From positions 124,001 to 188,000 of the forward strand of contig NZ_FQLF01000004.1 of assembly GCF_900120175.1 (NCBI RefSeq): 64,000 nt of DNA. The letters run 5' to 3'. The notes beneath the pieces are model-generated. The model saw nothing but the letters and a program-made list of their open reading frames with translations, had not been told where the DNA came from and did not search any database. Position numbers and translations under genes: made by a program. The DNA is from Oceanicoccus sp. KOV_DT_Chl (GTDB lineage Bacteria > Pseudomonadota > Gammaproteobacteria > Pseudomonadales > Dasaniaceae). Positions 17,791-28,843 of this stretch are shown in pieces (position 1 is the stretch's first letter; each line of letters starts with the position of its first letter).

Positions 17791-18607
17791 ATGAATGAGT
17801 GTGCGTTAGTCGACGGCAGGGCCTGTCATACTGTCGATATTAACGATCGTGGTCTTGCCTATGGTGATGGTGTTTTTGAAACACTTCGTGTCGTTAATCG
17901 GCGTGCAGTGTTTGTTGATCGTCATCTGCGACGCTTAGTCGATGGCTGTCAGCGCTTATCGATTGCATTGGATGTTGCGTTGGTGCTTGCTGATATAAAT
18001 ACTTTGTTGTCAGGTTGTGATCATAGTTCCTATATCCTTAAAATAATTATCACCCGTGCGGGACAAGCTCGTGGTTATAGACCAGGCATTGCAGTCGGCT
18101 GTCATCGTATTGTTTCAATCACAAAAGACAGTAGCGACTATCAGCAGCAGCGTGCAGCGGGCGTAAATGTCCGTGTGTGTGATACGCGTTTAACCGTTAA
18201 TCCCGCTTTGGCCGGAGTTAAGCATCTGTGTCGATTGGAAAATGTATTGGCTAGAGCCGAGTGGTCGCAAGCGTCGATTACTGAAGGTTTAATGTTGGAT
18301 ACTGATGGTCGACTCATTGAAGGGACTATGTCGAATGTATTTCTGGTTTTATCGGGCCGGTTGTGGACGCCCAAGCTACATCGATGCGGGGTCGCCGGTA
18401 TTATTCGCGGAGTAATTTGTGAGGTGTTAAGTCCTGAGTGCCTGCAACGCGACTGTATCCTTGAGGATGTTTATCGCGCCGATGAAGTTTTTATTTGTAA
18501 TAGCTTGATTGGAATTTTGCCGGTGACCGCTATCGGTTGCCATCAAAAAAATGTCGGAGCATTTACGTTGGCATTGCAGCGTTTGTTGGCCTCGGCGGAG
18601 AAAGGTA

Positions 18608-18615
<8 letters not shown>
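17791..18615 (+). CDS. pabC: Aminodeoxychorismate lyase (PabC)
   Basis: A 274-residue fold-type IV PLP enzyme that releases pyruvate from 4-amino-4-deoxychorismate to give p-aminobenzoate for folate. DRGLAYGDGVFETLRV near residue 19 and the PLP-binding Lys144 in GVKHLCRLENVL are the hallmarks; EGTMSNVFLV follows. It sits between fabF and mltG, the usual place. Its last 8 nt overlap the mltG start. Confidence 0.92.
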
Positions 18616-21328
<2,713 letters not shown>

Positions 21329-21421
21329 ACAGCGGCTTGAGTATGGTGAATCTGTCTAACTAGGTCTATTCTTAGGTGTGGATAGATTAATGAATAGTAG
21401 CCTCGGGAGGCAATCTCTGGA

Positions 21422-21781
21422 ATGAATACAGCTAGCGCACCGCAAGGTGCAAGAAATGGCATTCTTTCGCTAACGATAAAAGATAAGGCCGTATTGTACG
21501 CTGCCTATATGCCTTTTTTAATTAATGGTGGATTGTTTATCCCCACTAATAAACCGTATAAAGTAAATGATGAAGTCTTTATGCTGCTGAATTTAATGGA
21601 TGAGCCTGAAAAAATTCCGGTGGCAGGGCGGGTGGTTTGGGTGACTCCTCGTGGTGCTCAAGGAAATCGCGCCGCCGGTATCGGTGTTCAGTTTAATGGT
21701 CAGGATGATACCGCAAATAATAAAATTGAAAATTATTTGGCTGGCTCCCTGGATTCTGATCGACCTACTCATACTATGTAA
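21422..21781 (+). CDS. pilZ: Type IV pilus assembly protein PilZ
   Basis: A 119-residue single PilZ domain very close to the Pseudomonas aeruginosa PilZ founder: GARNGILSLTIKDKAVLYAAY, NGGLFIPT, MLLNLMDEPEKIPVAGRVVW and a C-terminal SDRPTHTM. Like that founder it lacks the RxxxR c-di-GMP-binding motif at the N-terminus, so it probably acts by protein contact (PilB/FimX in other species). The presence implies type IV pili encoded elsewhere. AGG-rich sequence lies near the start, and a strong hairpin follows. Confidence 0.95.
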   Translation: MNTASAPQGARNGILSLTIKDKAVLYAAYMPFLINGGLFIPTNKPYKVNDEVFMLLNLMDEPEKIPVAGRVVWVTPRGAQGNRAAGIGVQFNGQDDTANNKIENYLAGSLDSDRPTHTM

Positions 21782-21800
21782 TGATGTTTTTAACCAATTA

Positions 21801-21832
21801 TACGGCCCGGTTTACCGGGCCGTAGTCGTTTT
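21801..21832 (+). terminator. Strong hairpin between pilZ and tatD
   Basis: TACGGCCCGG and CCGGGCCGTA form a perfect 10-bp stem with a TTTA loop. Only a broken T-run (GTCGTTTTAAT) follows, so it may terminate weakly or protect the upstream mRNA 3' end. Confidence 0.6.
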
Positions 21833-21855
21833 AATATGCCAGTATCAGAGTTTTT

Positions 21856-22629
21856 ATGTTTGTAGATTCCCATTGTCATCTTGATCGCCTGGATTTATCG
21901 CCTTACGGTAATAGCCTTGAGGCAGCTGTCGATGCTGCCAGGCAGTGTGGTGTTGAGAGGATGCTTTGCATTGGTGTTGATATGCAAAATGCACAGACCG
22001 TAGTAGATATCGCCAATCAATTTGAAGGTGTTCATTGCTCTGTCGGAGTACATCCAATGGATGTCGCAGATGACTTGGTGGATAGGAACCAGTTACGAGC
22101 GTTGGCGACTCAGCCCAAAGTCGTCGCTATTGGTGAGACTGGACTGGACTATTTTTATTCAAAAGAATCAGCGCTGCTACAGCAAGAAAGTTTCAAGTTG
22201 CATTTAGCGTTGTCTGCAGAGCTTGCCAAGCCAGTGATAGTGCATACTCGGGACGCTCGTGAGGACACTATTCAACTAATCCGTGAATATGGTGATAGTA
22301 GTGTTGGAGGCGTTTTGCATTGCTTTACTGAAAGTTGGGAGATGGCTAAGCAGGCGCTTGATCTAAATTACTATATTTCCTTTTCGGGTATCGTCACCTT
22401 TAAGAATGCAGATACGCTGCGGGAGGTGGCGCGTAAAGTGCCGCTGGACCGGTTGTTGATTGAGACCGACTCGCCATATCTGGCCCCCATACCCTATCGT
22501 GGGAAAAAGAATGAGCCTAAGTATGTGGTAGAGGTTGCCAGCTGCCTTGCTGAATTAAGGGGTTTGCCGATTGATCGAATCGCAGAAATCACTTCAGATA
22601 ACTTCGATAACTTACTGTTTAATAAATAA
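21856..22629 (+). CDS. TatD-family metal-dependent DNase
   Basis: A 257-residue TIM-barrel hydrolase: HCHLD at the N-terminus, the GETGLDYFY Glu, HTRDAREDT, VLHCFTESWE and ETDSPYLAP are the metal-binding and family motifs. TatD-type proteins (the YcfH group at this locus) act as 3'-5' exonucleases or deoxyribonucleases with divalent metals. Its place after holB-pilZ is conserved. No signal peptide. Confidence 0.93.
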   Translation: MFVDSHCHLDRLDLSPYGNSLEAAVDAARQCGVERMLCIGVDMQNAQTVVDIANQFEGVHCSVGVHPMDVADDLVDRNQLRALATQPKVVAIGETGLDYFYSKESALLQQESFKLHLALSAELAKPVIVHTRDAREDTIQLIREYGDSSVGGVLHCFTESWEMAKQALDLNYYISFSGIVTFKNADTLREVARKVPLDRLLIETDSPYLAPIPYRGKKNEPKYVVEVASCLAELRGLPIDRIAEITSDNFDNLLFNK

Positions 22630-22668
22630 TTAATGTTTATCTTTGCGTAGTTATAAAGTAAGCATAAA

Positions 22669-22703
22669 TAAAAAAACCGGCGCCCTTGGAAGAGTGCCGG
22701 TTA
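22669..22703 (-). terminator. Probable minus-strand terminator of the K+ channel gene
   Basis: AACCGGC (22675-22681) pairs with GCCGGTT (22696-22702). The T-run is on the minus strand, so it would end transcripts reading leftward from the channel gene, about 190 bp beyond its stop. Confidence 0.6.
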
Positions 22704-22888
22704 AGACCATTTAGGAGTGAAACATGGAGGGATTTACGGCCCGCCAGTTCCAGTAGATGTCTGCTTGAACATAGGGGATAAGACATCTGCATGTTTAAGT
22801 ATCGTTAAAGTTGTCATCTTTGCCAGTCTGTGTTGGTCTCTTTTTAAACACTTTTTTCATAACCAGTCTGCGTGTTATCTGCTTAGGT
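22704..22888. other. Intergenic region with an 8-bp inverted repeat
   Basis: AGATGTCT (22755-22762) and AGACATCT (22781-22788) form an inverted repeat. An AGGAG-preceded ATG at 22723 opens only a 10-codon frame. No gene is supported. Confidence 0.4.
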
Positions 22889-23671
22889 TCATAAATCCGG
22901 AGGCTCATTTTTTTGACTAAGCGATTCCAGTTGCTGTTCAATCCGGTTGAGTTGTTTTTCTATCTTTTTAAGTCGTTTATTTTCATTTTGATCTCGCTGG
23001 CTTGCGATGAAGTAAGCTGAGGTATTTGCGGTAATCAGAGATAGGAGCACTATACCGAGTAATATCAGGATGCCTGCGATAATTCTGCCTTGCTGGCTAA
23101 CTGGGACGATATCGCCGTAACCGACGGTTGTGGCAGTTATCCAGGCCCACCATATGCCATCGGCAGGCGTGTTGATGGCTGGATCAATGGCCGCAATTAG
23201 ATAGCCTGCGAAAATGATAAAAATGGCACTTACCGCCAGTGTGGCGCCAAGATGGTTGCGGGCAAGGACGCGTTGAATTGACCCTGATAGTTGTAGCATC
23301 AGACTGACGAAAATTAAGATGCGTAAAACGCGCAGCCCTCCTACTGTCGGGCTATCCAGCCAAAGCATAGGAAAGCCACTGATTATGATGACTAGATTAA
23401 GCCAGTTATGCGTCAGGTAGCTTTTAGTGTTATCGACAAGAAGGGACAGCACACAGGTTTCAATAACAAAGAACAGCCAGACCCCCCAGTCAATATAGTT
23501 ATTATGCAGTGTCGCTTGAGTAGTCGTTTCCCAATACCAGCTGATCACTATCCATAACGCGAGTAGAAGTAGCGGTAAGTCCAGTCGCTTGGCCCACATT
23601 TTCGCTCGAGGATTTTCATGGGCGCCTACGCCGCTGAGCCCGATCCAGTCATGCAGTCTCTTGTTGGTCAT
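22889..23671 (-). CDS. Voltage-gated-like K+ channel
   Basis: A 260-residue cation channel with five to six membrane segments. The pore has the potassium filter TVGYGD at residues 182-187, preceded by WWAWITATT. A weak S4-like helix GGLRVLRILIFVSLML has only two or three Arg, so voltage sensing is uncertain. The cytoplasmic C-terminus is a charged coiled coil (ENKRLKKIEKQLNRIEQQLESL) that probably drives tetramerisation; no RCK domain is present. Inner-membrane K+ conductance is the likely role. Confidence 0.88.
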   Translation of the reverse strand: MTNKRLHDWIGLSGVGAHENPRAKMWAKRLDLPLLLLALWIVISWYWETTTQATLHNNYIDWGVWLFFVIETCVLSLLVDNTKSYLTHNWLNLVIIISGFPMLWLDSPTVGGLRVLRILIFVSLMLQLSGSIQRVLARNHLGATLAVSAIFIIFAGYLIAAIDPAINTPADGIWWAWITATTVGYGDIVPVSQQGRIIAGILILLGIVLLSLITANTSAYFIASQRDQNENKRLKKIEKQLNRIEQQLESLSQKNEPPDL

Positions 23672-23798
23672 GACATTACTCTTTGCTTGCCTGATTCCTT
23701 TGGTTTTTGCAGCATACTTCAGTTGATGTACTTTATCGAATTGGCAAAATAGGTCGCTGATTATACTAATGTTTTAAAGTTAACTTGGCTTGTGTAAC

Positions 23799-24896
23799 AT
23801 GCCAGCTTTCTTATTGCCGGCAAGCGCTACCATGTTTGGTTTTTTTTATGGAGTAATCGAGGGATTCTATGGTCGGCAATGGTCATGGCAGGCTAGAGCT
23901 GATTACGCTGCTTTTTTGAAACAGTTCGGTTTTGATTGTTACATTTATGCCCCCAAAGGTGATTCGTATTTGCGATCTGACTGGCGTCAGCGGCACCCTG
24001 AGGAGGAATGGGAGAAGCTGCAGAGGCTATCTGCACATTATCATCTCGCGGGTCTGCGCTGGGGGCTGGGTATTTCTCCTCTGGGATTGTCTGAATCTTA
24101 TTCTCATAATGATAAGAGTGAGTTACAGTCGAAAGTTAAACAAATATCTACCTTATCGCCAGACATTCTTTGTATCTTATTTGATGATGTAAGAGGCGAT
24201 ATTGAAGGGATCGCCGAGCGTCAATTGGAGATCGTTGGAGATATTTTAGCCGTCAGTACCGCGGCGAGGCATATCGTTTGTCCGACCTATTATTCATTTG
24301 ATCCTGTACTTGAGCAGGTATTCGGGCCAATGCCTGAGGGGTATTTAGCCATGTTAGGTGCCGGCTTGCCTGCAGAAGTCGGTGTTTTCTGGACTGGAAA
24401 TCAGGTGATATCTCAGCAGTACAACCAGCCGGATTTAGCTAAAATAACTGCGATGCTACAGCGCGCCCCAGTACTTTGGGATAATTATCCGGTTAATGAT
24501 GGTCGGCTGACGAGTCAGTATTTACATTTGGCACCCTACAGTGGACGCTCGGGGGCTCTCGCTCAGTGGACGGCAGGCCATGTGGTGAACCCTATGAATC
24601 AGCCTTCATTGTCTCAATTTGTGTTGCAGACGCTTGCAGCTGTTTATGCGGTGCGTGCTTACTCGGTTGATGATGTGTTAGAGCAGAGTTTTGCTTGGTT
24701 GGGGGACGATCAATTGGCTGAGCAACTAGCTACAGATATGCACAGTTTCCAATTTGAAGGCCTGCAGTCATTGGATGTCCAGGTCAAAACACAGTTATTC
24801 GAGACTTATAGTCGGTTTAATCACCCGGTTGCCGATGAGATAGCAGCATGGTTGGCCGGTGAGTATACGTTTGATCCGGCCTGTTTGACCGGTTGA
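23799..24896 (+). CDS. GH84-type beta-N-acetylglucosaminidase (O-GlcNAcase-like)
   Basis: A stand-alone GH84 catalytic domain. Counting from ATG 23832: GVIEGFYGRQW (residues 7-17), YAPKGD (39-44), the catalytic pair Asp118-Asp119 in ILFDDVRGD, VFWTG (185-189) and WDNYPVND (216-223) match the substrate-assisted active site of O-GlcNAcase and bacterial NagJ enzymes. These remove terminal GlcNAc from proteins or glycans. Starts at 23799 (365 residues) or 23832 (354 residues) are possible; neither gives a convincing signal peptide, so it looks cytosolic, unusual for a bacterial GH84. The isomerase-like gene follows after 27 bp. Fold and catalytic residues are secure; the substrate is not. Confidence 0.88.
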   Translation: MPAFLLPASATMFGFFYGVIEGFYGRQWSWQARADYAAFLKQFGFDCYIYAPKGDSYLRSDWRQRHPEEEWEKLQRLSAHYHLAGLRWGLGISPLGLSESYSHNDKSELQSKVKQISTLSPDILCILFDDVRGDIEGIAERQLEIVGDILAVSTAARHIVCPTYYSFDPVLEQVFGPMPEGYLAMLGAGLPAEVGVFWTGNQVISQQYNQPDLAKITAMLQRAPVLWDNYPVNDGRLTSQYLHLAPYSGRSGALAQWTAGHVVNPMNQPSLSQFVLQTLAAVYAVRAYSVDDVLEQSFAWLGDDQLAEQLATDMHSFQFEGLQSLDVQVKTQLFETYSRFNHPVADEIAAWLAGEYTFDPACLTG

Positions 24897-24923
24897 TAGC
24901 AGCTAAATTAGGAAGGTTGGAAG

Positions 24924-26288
24924 TTGATAATTGATGTCATTGTAAGCGCCGATGATAAGCCGGAACCTTTGGTTGATGCGGCTGTTGCCCGTTTATTGGA
25001 GGGGGATGAGCCTGTATCACGGTTGCAGGTATCTTACCTGTTTGCCCAGTATTGGCTTCCTGGCAAGCCAGTTGTTCAGCTGACGGCTTACTACGCTTTT
25101 GCCCGACGGCATGGCGATGTAGATATCGAGTTTACTGTTAGCAGCGAAAAGTTCGAGTTGGATGAGTCTTCTTCCGACTTCCGTATGTGGTGTCAGCAAC
25201 ATGGCCTTGCGGTGTTTACCACGTCCAGACCATTGTCTCTTGAGCCGATAAAAATCCCTAAGCCATGGGGGCAGGAGATTTGGTTTACGGGTGTAGAGGA
25301 GCGCGGTGTAGTTTTCGCCGTCGGTGAAGGTGGTAAGCAGTTATTGCCTTATATTCTATCCGCACTGCCGAATCGATTGAGTGCCGGCTGTCAGCAAGAG
25401 TTGATTCTGTTAAAGATCCTTGATCCGTTACCAGAGCCGGTCTTTGGTGATTTGTATTTCGAGCTACATCAGCAAAAGCGTGAAGTCTACGTGGTTACTC
25501 ATGTCGATGAGCGCGCATGGCCAGATAAAGTAGGCGCTATACGGTTTGGTTTTAATGCTGCTAAGCGCGCACTATATAGCGATGATGCCGCTTTTAAGCA
25601 GGCATTTGCTCAGTCGGTGCGCCAGTATGAAGCCATTCGCAGGCAGTTGGATGATCGTCTCGATGAGTTGCGTATTGCCGCAGGTTATCAATTAAATGAG
25701 CCTGTAAGTGCTCAGCAGGTATCTGATTGGTTGCTGCAGACACCAGTTGAATTGAGGCAGCAAGAGATTGACCTGCGACAGCACATGGACGCTTTTACTG
25801 ATACGCTGCCGCTTACTGTGGGAGATGTGGTGAAAGTACCGTGTTTAACGCCGCATGCTTTGCAGCACGGGGTTAGGACGGTTGAGTTTCAAACTCCGGT
25901 ATACGAGCGTTTAATTCTGTCTTTTGCGCAAAAAGTGCTTACCCAGGCGCACTGGGATACGGCGCAGGCAGTCGAGCTCATGAATATAGAGTCGCCACAG
26001 CAGCAAGCGCATCAGACTATCTTTGCCAACAAAGGTGTTGCGGTTGATCGTATTGTGGATTTTGAGGATTTTGAAGTTCAACGTGTTGTGTTGGGGGTTG
26101 GGGAGGCGTTGAAAATTAATTCGCCACTGAAATATGGTTTGTTGATGAGTATTGACGCAGGCTTGAAAGCAGGTGAGGTTGAGTTAACGGCAGAGCAGGC
26201 GTTGTTACTGCCGGGCAGCTGCTCGGGTCTGGATTTGTACAATCCTTCATCAAAATCCCTCAGTTTTTTGCTGGCTTACCCTAAATAG
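24924..26288 (+). CDS. Class I mannose-6-phosphate isomerase-like cupin protein
   Basis: A 454-residue protein starting at TTG 24924, seven bases after AGGAAGG (24910-24916). Residues 113-120 (KPWGQEIW) and 300-320 (GDVVKVPCLTPHALQHGVRTV) resemble class I phosphomannose isomerases, with further cupin-like strands to the end. Candidate metal ligands are His182 in FELH (where the family usually has QxH), Glu187 in KREVY and His311 in TPHAL; Arg329 could be the catalytic Arg. About 100 N-terminal residues are not family-like. It is probably co-transcribed with the GH84 gene, which suggests joint action on an amino-sugar or a sugar phosphate. Function is inferred, not established. Confidence 0.6.
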   Translation: MIIDVIVSADDKPEPLVDAAVARLLEGDEPVSRLQVSYLFAQYWLPGKPVVQLTAYYAFARRHGDVDIEFTVSSEKFELDESSSDFRMWCQQHGLAVFTTSRPLSLEPIKIPKPWGQEIWFTGVEERGVVFAVGEGGKQLLPYILSALPNRLSAGCQQELILLKILDPLPEPVFGDLYFELHQQKREVYVVTHVDERAWPDKVGAIRFGFNAAKRALYSDDAAFKQAFAQSVRQYEAIRRQLDDRLDELRIAAGYQLNEPVSAQQVSDWLLQTPVELRQQEIDLRQHMDAFTDTLPLTVGDVVKVPCLTPHALQHGVRTVEFQTPVYERLILSFAQKVLTQAHWDTAQAVELMNIESPQQQAHQTIFANKGVAVDRIVDFEDFEVQRVVLGVGEALKINSPLKYGLLMSIDAGLKAGEVELTAEQALLLPGSCSGLDLYNPSSKSLSFLLAYPK

Positions 26289-26466
26289 CCGATATAAGCG
26301 AAAAAGGTCTGTTGAACCGGCTAGCATCATGTGGCAGAATCACCGCCCCTGAGATTGAGGTGCCCCACGGGATCATTACTTATAGGTGTGGGATTTCAAT
26401 TAGTTAGCAGAAATAGCTCATGTTGATTAAAAACTGGGCGGCGCTTTTAAAGGCCTTATTGATCAA

Positions 26467-26551
<85 letters not shown>

Positions 26552-26623
26552 TTTATTCAGATAAAAATATCCCTTCTTGCGCAAAAATTACCTGAACGCA
26601 TTTGGGGTTTAGAGGATTTTTCC

Positions 26624-27949
26624 ATGCAAGTTTCAATTCAGACGACTTCAGGTCTTGAGCGTAAGTTAACAGTAGGTATTCCTGCTGACCGTGTTGATAA
26701 TGAGGTCAATAATCGCTTGCAAAAAGCATCATCGACGGTTCGCCTGGATGGCTTTCGTCCAGGTAAAGTACCAATGAAAGTGATGAAGCAGCGCTTTGGT
26801 GCAGGAGTTCGTCAGGAGGTATTGCAGGAAGTGATGAACCAAAGCTTTAGTGAGGCCGTAGTACAGGAAAACCTTAAGCCAGCAGGTATGCCTAACATTG
26901 AACCCAAGAATCTGGAAGAGGGGCGCGACCTTGAATACGTCGCCACTTTTGAAGTATTCCCTGAGCTGGATTTGAAAGACTACAGTGCTATTACTATCGA
27001 AAAACCAGTTGCAGCTATTACTGACGCTGATATTGATAAGATGATTGCCACCTTGCGTGAGCAGCAATCAACATTGGACGCTGTTGAGCGTGCGGCTAAA
27101 AGCGGCGATACGGTAGACATTAATTTTGCCGGCACCAAAGATGGTGAGGCTTTTGACGGTGGTACTGCTGAAGGTTCCAGCCTGGTACTGGGTTCGGGTT
27201 CAATGATTCCCGGTTTTGAAGATGGCATTGTTGGGATGAGTGCAGGCGAAGAAAAAACCTTGTCTTTATCGTTTCCGGAAGATTATCACGCTGAAGAGTT
27301 GAAAGGTGCTGCTGTTGAATTTGTAGTGACTGTGAATTCAGTTTCCGAGAAAAAACTACCTGAATTGGATGACGCGTTTTTTGAGAAGTTCGGTGTTAAA
27401 GAAGGCGGTGAAGAGCAGTTCCGTAAAGATGTTACCCAGAATATGCAGCGTGAATTGGACAACGGCATTAAATCCAAAACCAAAAATCAAGTGATGGAAG
27501 GGTTGGTTGATATTCATAGCGATTTACAGTTACCTCAGGCGCTGGTTAAGCAAGAGATATCAGGCTTGAAGGGTCAAATGGTACAGCAGTTTGGCGGTGC
27601 CGCTGCTTCTCTGGATGTTGATTCACTGTTGCCCGATGATATGTTTATCGAGCAGGCTGAGCGTCGCGTTCGTCTGGGTTTGATTTTGAACGAATATATC
27701 AGCAAAGAGAGTATTTCTGCTGACCCGGAAAAGGTTAAAGAAACTATTGAAGGTTTTGCTTCAACCTATGAGGATCCTGAAGAAGTGGTAAATTATTACT
27801 ACAGTAACCAGCAGCAGTTGCAGGAAATTCAGGCAATGGTGTTAGAGGATTCTGTAGTCGAAAAGCTTTTATCGATAGCAAAAGTTACTGAAAAGAAATG
27901 CAGCTACGACGAAGTTATGGCTCCTGAGGCATCAGCAGAAGAGGCCTAA
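26624..27949 (+). CDS. tig: Trigger factor chaperone
   Basis: A 441-residue ribosome-bound chaperone and prolyl isomerase. The frame is open from 26510 inside the tRNA, but ATG 26624 after GAGGA gives the normal start MQVSIQTTSGLERKLTV. The ribosome-binding signature GFRPGKVP is present in the N-terminal domain. The FKBP-type PPIase domain spans about residues 150-245 (VDINFAGTKDG...GFEDGIVGM), followed by the SurA-like C-terminal helices. It heads the tig-clpP-clpX-lon cluster. Confidence 0.96.
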   Translation: MQVSIQTTSGLERKLTVGIPADRVDNEVNNRLQKASSTVRLDGFRPGKVPMKVMKQRFGAGVRQEVLQEVMNQSFSEAVVQENLKPAGMPNIEPKNLEEGRDLEYVATFEVFPELDLKDYSAITIEKPVAAITDADIDKMIATLREQQSTLDAVERAAKSGDTVDINFAGTKDGEAFDGGTAEGSSLVLGSGSMIPGFEDGIVGMSAGEEKTLSLSFPEDYHAEELKGAAVEFVVTVNSVSEKKLPELDDAFFEKFGVKEGGEEQFRKDVTQNMQRELDNGIKSKTKNQVMEGLVDIHSDLQLPQALVKQEISGLKGQMVQQFGGAAASLDVDSLLPDDMFIEQAERRVRLGLILNEYISKESISADPEKVKETIEGFASTYEDPEEVVNYYYSNQQQLQEIQAMVLEDSVVEKLLSIAKVTEKKCSYDEVMAPEASAEEA

Positions 27950-27975
27950 TTGTTCTGAATACTCTACAATTTAAC

Positions 27976-28032
27976 ACAAGCGGCTATACTATGTTGCCTA
28001 ACACGGCAGCGTAGATAGCCGCTTGTTTGTTT
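27976..28032 (+). terminator. Terminator-like hairpin between tig and clpP
   Basis: ACAAGCGGCTAT (27976-27987) and ATAGCCGCTTGT (28015-28026) form a perfect 12-bp stem enclosing a smaller TGCC/GGCA hairpin, followed by TTGTTTAAG. It probably ends the tig transcript or attenuates read-through into clpP. Confidence 0.6.
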
Positions 28033-28076
28033 AAGCGCTTAATAAATACACGATAACACCCGAGAGCGAATACACT

Positions 28077-28720
28077 ATGTCCAGATTTGATCCTAATAGC
28101 ATCAATCAGCAAGAAGTTACTAATTTAGGTTTGGTGCCTATGGTGGTTGAGCAAACTGCCAAGGGTGAGCGTTCCTATGATATTTACTCACGTCTATTAA
28201 AAGAGCGGGTAATCTTCATGGTTGGGCAAGTGGAAGATCATATGGCGAACCTTATCGTCGCGCAGATGTTATTCCTTGAATCCGAGAATCCTGATAAAGA
28301 TATTCACCTGTATATCAACTCCCGGGTGGGTCCGTCACAGCTGGCCTATCGATTTATGACACTATGCAGTTCATCAAGCCGGATGTCAGTACTATGTGTA
28401 TTGGTCAAGCTGCTAGCATGGGTGCCTTCCTTTTGTCTGGTGGCGCCAAGGGCAAGCGCTTTATGCTGCCTAATGCGCGAACCATGATCCATCAGCCTAG
28501 CGGCGGTGCTCAGGGTCAGGCAACTGATATCGATATTCAAGCGCGTGAAATCTTGATTATCCGGGAGCGTTTAAATCACTTGATGGCTGAGCATACCGGT
28601 AAAGACTATGAGACCATCGCCCGTGATACTGAGCGGGATAACTTCATGAACGCAGAAACATCCAAGGAATATGGCCTGGTTGATGAAGTATTGTCCAACC
28701 GTAAGTTAAGTAAAGATTAA
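28077..28720 (+). CDS. clpP: ATP-dependent Clp protease proteolytic subunit, frameshifted
   Basis: The frame runs from ATG 28077 to about 28325 (through HLYINS) and then continues in the -1 frame to TAA at 28720. Adding one C to the CCC run at 28321-28323 restores the invariant SPGGSVTAG segment and a normal 214-residue ClpP. All active-site residues are present: Ser in GQAASMGAF, His in MIHQPSGG and Asp in TERDNFM. ClpP forms the double heptameric chamber fed by ClpX, encoded just downstream. Both halves are highly conserved, so a missed base in the sequence is more likely than loss of the gene. Confidence 0.93.
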
Positions 28721-28843
28721 TCCTCCTTAATTATTCACCATGGTGGCCGAATATAGCTATAGGGGCTTGCAATATCAGCTAAAAGGCAGCATCTTTAGCA
28801 GTAAGAATGTGAAGATTGAGAGTGAGACGGGGTAGAGCGTTCA

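Noticed and set aside
22723-22755. A 10-codon frame after TAGGAGTGAAAC
   Set aside because: Good ribosome-binding site but too short, with no downstream gene for it to serve as a leader peptide.
28300-28380. Programmed frameshifting in clpP
   Set aside because: No slippery heptamer is seen at the break, and ClpP is not known to use recoding; a missing C explains it fully.
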